A stretch of 64,000 nt of DNA, taken from contig NC_059362.1 of the NCBI RefSeq assembly GCF_019703515.2, positions 25,046,826-25,110,825 on the forward strand. Direction: 5' to 3'. Below are positions 53,879-64,000 of this stretch, piece after piece. The notes below the pieces were generated by a model. It did not search any database and was not told the DNA's origin. It worked only from the letters and a program-made list of their open reading frames with translations. The DNA comes from Myxocyprinus asiaticus. Lineage: Eukaryota; Chordata; Actinopteri; Cypriniformes; Catostomidae. Positions within the stretch are counted from its first letter, which is position 1. Each line of letters starts with the position of its first letter. The position numbers and the translations under genes were made by a program.

Positions 53879-56330
53879 CATGTATGAAATAAAGCGTTCA
53901 TGTACTTGCGTAGAGTATGATTTGGGCTTAAGATGCCTACCTTTTGCAACAGTCTTTGCATCTGGAGTCTATGATGGTGTAAAATGCTGTCTCTGTAGAA
54001 GGCTCACTAGGTTTTGGAACAGAGGTAAAGAGTAGCCAGATCTCCAACAACAGATGTTTAAAGTCTTTCCCATTTTTCTCATTCTCATGTCAACTGTTTC
54101 ATTTTCCCTAGAGGAGAGCAGACAGTTTCCTCCGTTTTATGATTACCTTTACTCCTGATTGAGAATAGCTGAAGGGAGAGAGTGTATGTCATGTTTGTCT
54201 GTTATGAGCCCAGGCCACAGGATACATGAAAATCTTAGTTTAGCCTGGAAGACACATCCATATTTCTCACCGGATACTGTTGATCTCCCATGCAGCAATA
54301 TCACTGCCTTTCCTCCCACAGTTAGCCAGGCCCTGGGGCACACCGCAGAGCCATGTGTGTCTCACACACATACCAAACCCTTTTCACATCCATTCATCAA
54401 TTGTTCTCACTGCACACTGTCAGCTCAACAAACCAAAGACAAGCTTGAATCTCATTTTTGGATTTCATTGTCTGCACAAAACAGCAGTGTCAAAACTGTC
54501 AATCTCAGTATTCTAATAAACAAAATTAAGTTTCAAACAAGGCTGCCAGTTTGCTGAAGTGTTCAAATTAGTGGCTGACTTTATGAAAGGAGGAAAAGAA
54601 GCCACTGAATTATTATAAAGGAAACTGTTCAGTCAAGGCCATTGTGTTCTCTCTTGCTGGTAAGATGAAAAAAGGGCAAATATAATTTTGTTTGCAATTT
54701 ACACAAGTTCCTCAATTAGCAGTGTAGGGAACACACTGTCAGGTTGGCAGGTAAGCATTGTGAATGAAATTGAAGCTGACTGCTCCAGGTTGGCTCACAG
54801 TGTGAAAGAGATTGATTTGCTCACAAGGACGCCTTCCTGGAAATGTTCACCGAGTTATTTCTATGGCACAGCACTTTACCGATCAATGGCAATCCACAAC
54901 GTTTCCAAATGCTGTAGTAAGTTTGAAGAAGCCCCACAGATTCCTTTCCAGTCCTTCCCGCTGTTTCTTTAGACTGCAACAATTGATGTTATAGACACGT
55001 TGTGGCAGAGGAAAACACAAACCGTTTTTCTTGCATAAGAGTAGCATCTCCAGTCGTTTTGTGTTCCTGGGCTCACCGGCAGGGTGGGGGAATGACCTGC
55101 TAAGAAACACACAAGGTGATGAGCATGCTATTTTCTGTCAGGAACTGATGCCTGTGGTCACCAGAGACTAATCTTGGGTGTCTTTTACCTTGTCATATGT
55201 CACAGATAAAATCTGCTGTGGCACAGAGTTCAAATCAGCAGGGAGACAGACACACACATAACATACACAATCACACACTGTATCTTTGCTTGTCTTGTTA
55301 GTTTGTTGTGATTGTGTTGTAGGTGTAGCGGAGTGGAGGGCGGAGCAAAATAAACTAATGTGACCAATTGAGGTTAAGTTAAAAAATAAATAAATAAATT
55401 TAAAAAAATAATTCGACTACACCACCCTGGGAATTTCACACAGGGAAATACTAACCCAATCACAAACAGAAAAGGGCACACAGGTTCGTTGTTTCAAAAC
55501 AAAAGGGCAAGAGACATGGATACCAAAGTACAAAAATATTTTATTTTAACAATATAATAGTCAGATGGGCACTGGACACGCATTCCATCATTTAAAAATG
55601 TATTGAAATTATAATGAGCACAGCAATCAGCTGTGTGGTTTGTAATGGGCTTCACACACACACAAAAGAATAAAACAGCATATACACTTGCTGAACAGAG
55701 GGCTGAGGCTTACCAGGAGCAAGTAGGCTAGCCGAGCACAGTGATCCCCTGATAAAAAGACACTTCACCCACAAGTGTACACTCTTACTCACACAAGCAC
55801 ACAGATGAATCAGTTGTGAATATGCAGCACTCAGCATGTGATAGGGGCACTACCACCATTTAGCAAGAAACAGCTTGCCCCCTACACTGGGCCCTCAGCT
55901 CCTGAGAACACAGACGAGAAAATTAACAAAATAAATAATCCTATAATAAACACAACAAAAATACAAACTCTGGCCACCATTAAGAGGACACAGAGCTAAC
56001 AAAACTCAAACAAATGTTTTAACACACATAAAACAAAATGTTAGTGTGAAGGGCAGGGGAGAGCTGATGATGAATCACCCTCACTGTTAATCCTTGCTGT
56101 AAATTGCAGGGTAAATAATGGTAAAATGGCCAGTATATTACTGTAATATCAATAAACAGTACTTTACTGTAATATGAGGGACATAAACAATAAATTACTC
56201 TATGTAACCATTACAGCAACCAACTGTAACAGTAAATTACTGTCATTTTAAACTGGCCCGACCCTCATAACATCTTTTCTTTGAAAAGGGTGTAAATCTT
56301 CAGGCAGAAAACAAGGATTTAGGCATCAGC
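53879..56330. other. Unassigned sequence, 2.4 kb
   Basis: Frames at 54159-54557, 54688-54994 and 55652-55837 carry no motif and have no paired splice sites that I trust. AT-rich spacer near 55378-55420. 56105-56250 is rich in TTACTGTAA-type inverted repeats like those at 59255. Possibly intronic or intergenic. Confidence 0.4.
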
Positions 56331-56333
56331 ACT

Positions 56334-56357
56334 CACACACACACACACACACACACC
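56334..56357. repeat. (CA)n microsatellite
   Basis: About 24 bp of CA repeats, directly upstream of the presumed 5' region of the zinc-finger gene copy. Confidence 0.9.
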
Positions 56358-56478
56358 GGCTGACTTTCTTATCCCAAAAGCGGAGGTGAGTGTGCCTTTA
56401 AGTCAGTCAGAGTTTGTCCGCTTTTCAGTGTCGAGTCATCAGTCAGTTGTTGTGTTTTTCGTACTTTTGGCCTCGTAA

Positions 56479-58728
56479 TGGAGCATCCAACAACTAGTAA
56501 GTAAAAGTTCAAATATTGGTGAGGGTTTAAATATATGATGTAACGTTAAATCGTTATTATGCGGTCTTGGACCCGCTCAGCTCCAGATAGCTAGCTAGCT
56601 GGTAACCTCTCCTTACAACTTTCACTAACATCCCTTGGGGTAAGATTTTCTTCGTATAACTACATTTATCAATAACTGACCACTCAACTTAGTTTGTTCA
56701 ATTTATTGGTTCGTTAAAATTAGCCACATACAATGTACATATGCAAATTCTGCGACTTGCCTTTCGAGCAATTAAACATTTTTTATGCACACGTGAAAAG
56801 ACACCAACATAGAGCAAATTTTACATTTGCCTGTGGAATACAGCAGTGCCCTTGCATGTTTGAGAAACATTCTCCACATTTAGGTCACATATGCACAGAA
56901 ATCACAGACAGTCACAAAAACAGGATACACATAGTCTTCCACAGGCTAACCTGCACTGTAAGGTTCCAGGGTGTGCATTTGTGGCTGGGAATTTTTCAGA
57001 GCTGTGCCTCCACCTGCGAATTCATATTAGAGATGGTAGAAAGGTGTGCAGTCCAGTTGAAGGCTGCTTGAAATATTTTAGAGTGTGTACATCATTCACC
57101 ACCCATCTAAATACTTAAAATAATAAATGTAAAGTATATTTTTTTGGGTATTTATATATTAAATTAATTTAAAGAAACACCCTCAGCTTTTTTAGTGATC
57201 ATGTTAAACTGAATTCAGCATCCTCCTTTTCTTTCTGAGCTGTAAAACAAATGGCTGTGGTGGCTCTCTTAGTAGTGTTACAAGTTTGTGAAAAAGTTAA
57301 AGGAATGGTAAACTGAAAAATGAAAATTGTCATCATTTACTCCCCCTCATGACATTCCATCCAAACCCGTTTGACTTTTATCTTCTCTTGTGACTCGTGT
57401 GGTTTAATCAAAGTCTTCTGAAGCAATTTAATTCCTTTAGGTGCAATAAAAAAAAAAAAAAATAATAATAATTTAGTGTTTATTAGCAAAATATAATCAC
57501 TCCCACTCTGCTCTCTAATACATGGTTTAAACTTTAATTATTGTTTTTTTATTGCATCCAAAAGAATTAAATTGCTTAAGAAGACTAGAAATAAACCACA
57601 CGAGTCACATGGATTACACTGACATTATCATTATAGGGACACAAACAGCTGAAAACTTTATTCAAATATCTTCATTTGTGCTCTGAAGATTAACAAAAGT
57701 CATATGGATTTGTAACAACATGAGGGAGAGTAAATAATGACAGATTTTTTATTTTTGGGTGGACTATCCCTTTAATGCCCTTATTTTAATAATTATGTCA
57801 AACCAACAAGACAGTAATCTTAAGGAGAACTGAAATTACTCCATATCATGAGATACTGCTTGAATTAAAGCAGCTGAGTAATCTTACTATTTTTTGTTTT
57901 CAAGGAAACTTCCACCAAGATGTCTATAGAAAATGAGCTAAACCTACCAGCCACACCAAGGCTTATCATGCACGGTAAGTAGATTTGATATAATTTACAA
58001 TGTATATGTTCCTTTGCACTTGAATTTACGGTGACTTTTCATATTTCAGGAGATAAAATTCTAGCTTCATCCAAGTGGTTGGTCAGCATTGAGGGAAAAG
58101 TCACACATTGCGTGGACAACCAGCTGGATTTTGCTGCAGCACTCTCTGTGTTCTTTGGGTGCTTCTATGTTTTTAATATAGAGTACCAGGAGTCAGCCAG
58201 TGCCACACTAGAGCACATTCAAAGGTGAGTGTTGAGAACATTTTTATGTCCAACCATGGCTTTATTTGAATAACCGCTACTCCAATACTTTCACCCAGGA
58301 AACAAGTACTGTTTTGCCACATTTTGGCACTGTTTGTAGTAGGCTATATAAGACTCTTTTTCCTCCAGTAGCTATGCTTCCTCTCTCTCTCACCATCTCC
58401 ATATACTTAGCTTCCCCATCTGCTTTTTCTTTCTTCCTCTGGGTTTTTTTTTTTTTTTCCTTTTATATCCATTTGTTGTACTCATAAAACTGTAACTGTG
58501 TTTGATTTGTTACTAACTGACAAAATTCTCAAATTGATGTTGTGTCTGATTTAATCATCAGGTTCTTTTTAAGGATTAATCCTGAGGGTACGAAGTGTGC
58601 TTCAAAAGCAGGAACTAGCCGCAAAACCGGGTAAGCTGTTAAAAGAAAGGGCCAAAGCTTTAATCCACGTCTATACATTTTTGCAGAGGCTCACTGAATT
58701 TGAGTGGAAAACATCTAAGTAAGTAAGT
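56479..58728 (+). pseudogene. Broken copy of a fish C2H2 zinc-finger gene family
   Basis: Possible first exon at 56479 (MEHPTT, then GTAAGT). 56733-57115 encodes zinc-finger-like units: C-x2-C-x12-H-x3-H at the start (MYICKFCDLPFEQL, Cys4, Cys7, His20, His24). After a frameshift near 56870 a C-x4-C-x12-H-x3-H unit follows (CKVPGCAFVAGNFSELCLHL), and a last unit cut off before its final His. Three 3' parts follow: 57905-57974 (AG acceptor, GTAAGT donor, ETSTKMSIENELN), 58050-58224 (GDKILASSKWLVSIEG, donor GTGAGT) and 58562-58728 (FFLRINPEGTKC, RKTG, then LTEFEW). Splice phases join correctly. An extra T at about 58630 makes a stop, after which the family-like sequence resumes. I recall a multicopy fish family with this zinc-finger head and this tail; the long middle is absent. 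Function unknown. Confidence 0.55.
57299..57774. mobile_element. Cyprinid MITE within intron of zinc-finger copy
   Basis: The left end AAAGGAATGGTAAACTGAAA is diverged; the right end, inverted TAAAGGGATAGTCCACCCAA, is well kept. Same family as 39114-39610. It lies between the zinc-finger exon and the 57905 exon, and contains a palindromic core around an A/AAT run (57447-57470). Confidence 0.7.
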
Positions 58729-58748
58729 GCAAGCAGTAACAAACTTCA

Positions 58749-58905
58749 AGGGAAAGTCCCCCCAAAAATGAAAATTGTCATAATTTACTCACCCTCATGT
58801 CGTTCCAAACCTGTATGACTTTTGTTCATATTTGGAACACAAATTAAGATATTTGAAGAATATTTTCAGCTGTTTTTGTCCGTATAATGAAAGTCAATGG
58901 TGGCC
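58749..58905. mobile_element. MITE half copy
   Basis: AGGGAAAGTCCCCCCAAAAA and ACTCACCCTCATGTCGTTCC identify the left half of the same MITE family; the right half is missing. It lies 20 bp past the stop codon of the zinc-finger gene copy. Confidence 0.65.
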
Positions 58906-59254
58906 GATTTTTCCTTTTTTTGTTGGACTTTCTTTTTTTTTTTTTTTTGCTGCTATTGGTTATATGATGTTATTATATTGGCCATTCTATTGGAAATGTG
59001 TTTAATGAATTACTTGAAGTCATACAGTGGCAATGTTATTTTCATTTTTGTGTAATATTATGTTACGATTTGATGAATTTCCTGAATTATTTTATATGTA
59101 TTGTGTATATGTGTGCCACACTAAAAAAAAAAAAAAAAATTATGAACATTTAAAATGCTTGCCCTTTTATTTATTTTTTAAAGGAAATAAACTGTGAAGA
59201 TAAATTTTTACAGTATTTTTTAAGGTATAAGACAATAACAGTATGACTACTGTC
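58906..59254. other. AT-rich spacer
   Basis: T-run 58930-58948 and A-run 59124-59139. No feature recognised. Confidence 0.5.
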
Positions 59255-59395
59255 AAATGTGTATACAGTATTATACTGTGAGTGGTTGCATTACAGTAAT
59301 TAACTGGCAACACGGTTGCAAGTTAGTCACTGTAATAGTTCAATTACAGTAACTACCTGGCAACAGTGTTGCCAGTTAATTACTGTAAAAAAGCC
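59255..59395. repeat. Repeated TTACAGTAATTAACTGGCAA palindromic units
   Basis: Four alternating direct and inverted versions of ACAGTAATTAACTGGCAACA within 140 bp (for example 59294-59314, 59345-59365, and the inverse TGTTGCCAGTTAATTACTGT at 59367-59386). Weaker relatives are at 56105-56250. A foldback repeat dispersed in cyprinids. Confidence 0.65.
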
Positions 59396-60301
59396 CAGTT
59401 AGGTCTAACAGTGCTGCTAAGATCAACTTCACACAAACAATAACTAAAATGGTTTAAGTCGGAACAAAATAACACTATTTCCAAACTCTAATGACGATGT
59501 TGCCTCAAGACATACACATACAGAGAGATGATCACATTTCACTCTGTGAGTCCCAAAACAGCACTTTTGGAGCCAGAGGCAGAGTTGTAAATGTTAACAT
59601 GCCAAAAACCAAAATGTAAAACAAAACAAAACAAAACAGCAGTGTCGGAGTTTAGCCCTGCAGCTTCAGTGCAGACAGACGCATTCTGCTGAACAGTTTA
59701 TTTCACCTATAAAAGGACAAACAATTACAAAAAGCTAAAAAACATTAAACCCGCCCATGCTTTAATCACCATCGTATTTAATGATTTCGCATACCAAATG
59801 TGTTGGAGCTACAGCCATAATTACGGCCGCGAATACACAGGCGGTATATGGAACAGGCAGACTGGAGGAAGGCAGAGCTCGAAACGAGCCTCGCACAAAC
59901 AACCGCTATCACATAAAAAGGAACTAACATTAGCACCGGATACCAGAGCCAAGCGGTTAGCCTAACATCAAACAACAAAACATACCTTTTGGAGCGGAAG
60001 TGTCTGATACCGGAAAAAAGGGCGGTCATTAGACCATGACGCGTGTCTAGGTGACACATAGCCGGACTAATATACCCCTCGAACGCACAGTGATAGGCTA
60101 CCAAATTATAATGCTAATGCATTAATACAAAAATGCAGAAACGTTTTGTTGAAGTCATTGAATAGTTCTTTGATTCACTTTGATGTTCTTTCGTCTAATT
60201 ATAGTTTGTGTACATAATTTGAAAAGTAGTATGAACGTTCATCATAACATAGATTAGTGTAATGTTGCTTGTTCACTGGTACTTGCATAATGTTTTTTCA
60301 G
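59396..60301. other. Unassigned sequence with CpG-richer patch
   Basis: 59815-60080 is richer in CpG than its surroundings. On the minus strand it reads TATATTAG, then about 80 bases on CCAAAAG/GTATGT at about 59984, like a first exon and donor. No downstream exon was found, so a minus-strand transcription start is only possible. Confidence 0.3.
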
Positions 60302-60912
60302 TAACACTTTAGAATAAGGTTAATGTTTATTAATGTTAATTAACTGCATTAGTTAACATGAAATAACAATTAACAATACTTTTATAGTATTTATTGGTAC
60401 AATAAGATTACATTCTTTAACATGAGTTAATGCATTAGGTATCATGAACTAACAATGAACAATGTATTTTACAGCATTTATTCATCTTTGTAAAAGTTAG
60501 TTAATAAAAATACAATTGTTTATTGTTAGTTCATGTTAGTTCATAGAGCATTAACTAACGTTAACATAACTTGATTTAAAAAAATTATTACTACTGTATA
60601 AACTGTATATGTTGAAATTAACAATAACCAATATTAATAAATGCTGTAAAAGTATTGTTCATTGTTAGTTCATGTTAACTAATGTCAAGTGTTACCCATT
60701 TATTAATCTTGTTTAAAGTTAATTTCAACATATACATATATAAAATGAAAGGTTGTATACATTAACATTAGTTAATATATTATGAAGTGACATGAACCAA
60801 CAATGAAGAATTAACAAAGATTAATAAATGCTGTAAATAATTATTGTAAATTGTTAGTTCATAATATCTAATGCATAACTAATGTTGACAAATAGAACCT
60901 TGTTGTGTTACC
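60302..60912. repeat. AT-rich TIR repeat, TTAGTTAACATGAACTAAC type
   Basis: The left GTAACACTTTAGAATAAGGT and the right end, inverted GTAACACAACAAGGTTCTAT, mark the ends. The interior is many variants of CATTAGTTAACATGAACTAA and AATGAACAATAC with ATTAATAAATGCTGTAA. A family I recall as very common in zebrafish relatives. Non-coding. Confidence 0.7.
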
Positions 60913-62223
60913 GATTATACTATAGTGTACAGATTATTTTGATGATAACAGATTACTTTCAGGAAAGACAAACCATTGATTAGCTGTTCATTGGCTGAAT
61001 CCATAGTTAAACCTAACTTTTATTATGGTAATACTCTAACCGTTATTTATTGTTATAATGCATTTTTCATTCACATATCAGTGACAGCTTTTGGGGAAAA
61101 GACAGTTTGATAAATACTGTACATTACATAAAATGTAATCTGCTCACTTAAAGCAATGTAACTTTAAATTTGCATGTTAATATTACAAACAGGTTTATTC
61201 TGAAAAAAACTAGCTTGAAGACTTTTTCACTTTTTTTTATCTGTCACCCCACTACCTCCCCATTTACAAGCTTTTACTGGTGTAACCTAATGTAATCAGG
61301 TTTATTCAGACATGTTAAATAATATTTATGACTTGAATCAAACCAGTTCATTTAGATGTTACCATATAAACATTTTAGGTTCACTTTTCTTTTCTATTCT
61401 TTTCTTTTCTTTTAAATATACCATATTAGCATGTTTTTGCTTTGTTGCTCTAGAGGTGTTTATAATTGTCCATTTATTTACAGTATGACTTAATGCTGAC
61501 AGCTCAGTGGGCTGTACCTTTTAAATAATTTGCATTTTGTTTTAGTTCTGTTAATATATCATCTGATATCCAGTTTATGACCCCATGCAAATTATATATC
61601 AAAATAATGGCAACATATATATGATCTTTGCGGAAATGCCTTTATTATCATGTCACTGACAACTCACATGTAAACACATAAATCTCTCCCTCCCTCACAT
61701 CCTCTGTCATCCTACAGTCACACTGCCCTAACAATCACATCTGCAAAAAAAAAAAAAAAGGCTGTTCCTTTTGTTGTTTCAGAAGGGAGTAACTACAGGC
61801 TCTGATTTCAGCCTGATAGGCACGCACTCCCCCTCAGACAATTAAAATTTCCCCTGATAGGCAATAGTGACAGGCTTTGAAAACAGATTAGAATGGAGGC
61901 AATTTAAACATGCAAAATGAAACCATTTTACCTCAGCGCAAGTGTAAGTCATCTCAAGCCAGCTGTAAAGGCCAGACGGTAAGGCTCATTTCTCAATTAT
62001 AATAAAAGCATCTCTTTTTGCAGCCTACTGTTTGTTCTCTTCCAACCTCAGCCCTTTGTGAACTCGACCTGCTCATATTCATTCCCCAGAAGAAAAGCGC
62101 ACATGGTGTGCTATTTCATATCAGTGGTCAGGTATACAGTACCTGCAGTTGCCACCTTCACTTTAGATACCCTTGCTGTTTGTAAATATGTGAGATATGA
62201 GTGGTGTCGGCTCTAATGGATTA
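60913..62223. other. Unassigned sequence
   Basis: A-run 61745-61759. No gene or repeat structure recognised. Confidence 0.5.
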
Positions 62224-62474
62224 TTACCCTTCAAAAAGACCATTGACCTGAACCTCCCTTGAATCCACTGGAGTGAAACCCAACCTTCTGTCCAAATTAT
62301 TCTTGGAAGGACCCCTGGAGAGTGTGACTTTCTGCCCTTTTTGCTGGCCTCTGACATTCCTGTATGTGAGAGTGTAGTATTCCACAGTGGCTGTCACACC
62401 AAAACAGGCTTCAGGAGGACAATATTTTTTGGCAAGCAGCAGATACGTAGAAGAAAATTCATACAAAGCTGATT
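62224..62474 (-). other. Candidate orphan exon
   Basis: On the minus strand a TTTATTTCCAG acceptor is followed by an open frame of about 83 codons: SALYEFSSTYLLLAKKYCPP, EACFGVTATVEYYTLTYRNV, RGQQKGQKVTLSRGP and a tail to a TAA at 62224. The first two-thirds has the look of a globular domain strand/helix sequence and no repeat signature. A donor is not obvious (weak GTCCTT near 62310), and no partner exon was found. Could be a host-gene terminal exon or chance. Confidence 0.25.
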
Positions 62475-62636
62475 CTGGAAATAAATTAAGCAGGCTTATT
62501 TTATTAACTAAGAGTTAAATTCATGTTTACATTACATTCCTCTTATTTTTTATATAATTTAATATACAGTATATCCAAATAGTTTCCTAATGAATGAAAC
62601 CCGGATCTAGGTTTGAACCAGAATATATCAATGTTA

Positions 62637-62846
62637 AGGCCACGTACACAATAATCCATTATCGTTTGAAAACTCAATTTTCAGTTTCCTAATGTTTAAA
62701 TTTTCTAAAGTATGCCGTTCTGGAGAACCTTTTCGAAAGTCTACGTTTTCGGTGGAGAAAAATACCATTCCACTGTGGATGAGAGGCACTAGCTTAGCAA
62801 AATCAATGCATATTCAAATGAAAACGGATTAGTGTGGACATGGCCT
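62637..62846. mobile_element. Small TIR MITE, 210 bp
   Basis: The left AGGCCACGTACACAATAATC and the right end, inverted AGGCCATGTCCACACTAATC, pair over about 25 bp, continuing with TTTTCATTTGAAT-like sequence. Non-coding. Target duplication not defined. Confidence 0.65.
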
Positions 62847-64000
62847 AAGGTATATGGTGCATTCCAGACAACTCGAAAGTCACCCACCTCCTACCTAAAA
62901 ATAAACTCAACTTCAGTGAGAGATGTCATTTGACGTAATTTCCAAGATGGCAGCAACTAACGTATGTCTGAAAAGGTATTACGTTTAATATAAATGGAAT
63001 GTAATATATAACGTTACCCTATTTTTTGCTTATAAAACAGCTTCTTTTAGAGAATTTTGTATTCACATTTTTTGTTTGTGGCATCATTGGCATGAGTAAA
63101 CAAGAATGGTGGCATCTTGTTTTGTTTACATTTGATTGTGATGTATGATGGACTGTATAATAAAATATGTACTTTATTAGCTACTGGCGAGTAGAGTGCA
63201 CACTCTGAAGGAAATTGACCTTATTTGGCTGCTGTAGATTCAGATCTGTACTGATTGCACTGTCACCATTGCTTTAGTTCAGCCGTGAAATGGCATTGAC
63301 ATTGCATTTAACGCTGTCTGTAAACCTGTAACATGCATGTTGGGCGTCTGTTAGAAGGTAAAAGTGTTGCAAAACTCAGAGGCTGTAAATTTTAATTTGA
63401 GAAGTTTTAGAAGAAATATTTGTACACGTAAGTCGATACACATTATGCAAGTAAAAGTTTCCTTTTGCAGCATCCCATGTAGGCTATTTAGTGTTCAAAG
63501 ACGAGACCCAGGCACCCCATTTCCATTTAATGTCTCTTTTAAAATCCTTTCTGTTATTTACAGTCAGTTGGTAATCAAAAAGATAAAAATAAACATTATT
63601 TCATTCAACACTGATGATGAGGGAAAAACCACCATGCAACTTCTCTCTGTTAATGTGTGCTGCACTCATTCAATGGTAAACACTTGCTCAAGGAACAGCC
63701 ATTCTCTTAAAGAGACAGTACCAATTTAGCGCTTGTTATACATATAATTGTAAACTTAATGTTAATTGCATATAAAGTGCATATAAACAGACATGTTACA
63801 AAATGTAGTAATGAATTAATAAATGTGTAAATACATAAATATTTAAAAGGCACAAACATACATTGTGAAATATTTCAACTTCAGAAAACACTGTAAATAT
63901 GAAAGAATTTAACAGATAAAAAAAACTTTAACAAATTTATGCAAGGGTTTGGAAAAAAAGTTTTTTGCATTGCAGTTTTGATATAGTAGCACTTAAATTA
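62847..64000. other. Unassigned sequence to window end
   Basis: Frame 63364-63729 (121 codons) shows no domain and has biased AT composition. No other structure recognised. Confidence 0.5.

Noticed and set aside
54159..54994. Plus-strand frames of 132 and 94 codons
   Set aside because: No recognisable domain, no coherent splice sites, and ordinary intergenic composition.
63364..63729. 121-codon plus-strand frame near window end
   Set aside because: AT-biased composition, no domain; length is not exceptional for AT-rich vertebrate DNA of this size.
1..64000. tRNA, rRNA or other structured RNA genes
   Set aside because: No clover-leaf, A/B-box pair or rRNA signature was recognised by eye; a covariance-model scan would be needed to exclude small ones.

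Overview
The window looks like nuclear DNA of a teleost fish, most likely a cyprinid (carp, goldfish or zebrafish relative). It is AT-rich, has no prokaryote-like gene packing, and carries many microsatellites. It is dominated by transposable-element families that I recognise from cyprinid genomes. The species assignment is an inference from repeat content. I see no complete, clearly functional host gene. The coding signal is almost entirely decayed transposon protein, plus one broken copy of a fish zinc-finger gene family and one or two weak exon candidates.

Layout. 1-2284 is featureless. 2285-3834 is a Tc1/mariner-like transposon with TIRs of about 220-235 bp and a dead transposase. 4019-7730 (minus) is an L1-type LINE with ORF1 and a shortened ORF2. 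9559-10262 is a remnant of another L1 ORF2. 12687-13279 is a palindromic MITE. 13727-18585 (minus) is DIRS-like element 1. 19184-19680 and 19842-20992 are a MITE fragment and a hAT-type element with 8-bp target duplications. 22188-26519 (minus) is DIRS 2, with the best-preserved reverse transcriptase. 28212-28794 is a hAT-type element with a perfect 8-bp duplication. 29702-32391 (minus) is DIRS 3, internally deleted. 32918-36191 (plus) is an L2-like LINE with its 3' hexamer tail. 36215-37757 and 39114-39610 are TIR elements. 42501-43690 holds a tiny hAT relic, tandem repeats and a striking 33-bp-arm hairpin. 46560-48565 (minus) is a second CR1/L2-type LINE. 49013-52335 (minus) is DIRS 4, which has lost its reverse transcriptase. 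52341-53235 is a TIR element built around a long palindrome. 53605-53870 is a 266-bp hAT-type MITE with a perfect 8-bp duplication. 56479-58728 is the broken zinc-finger gene copy. 59255-60912 holds further AT-rich repeats.

The theme is four tyrosine-recombinase (DIRS-type) retrotransposons, all on the minus strand. Each ends in inverted repeats and keeps an internal complementary region (ICR), in which the complement of one terminus is fused to a copy of the other. That region is the expected template for the circular intermediate of this class. Each copy carries a different set of deletions: gag N-terminus lost in 2, left ITR and most of RT/RH lost in 3, all RT/RH lost in 4. Together they outline the gene order gag - RT/RNase H - YR. 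No copy is intact.

Nothing here is a convincing undescribed defence or catalytic system. The items most worth a second look are the DIRS deletion series and its ICRs, the 43.3-kb hairpin, the broken zinc-finger gene copy, and two orphan exon candidates (13.5 kb and 62.4 kb).
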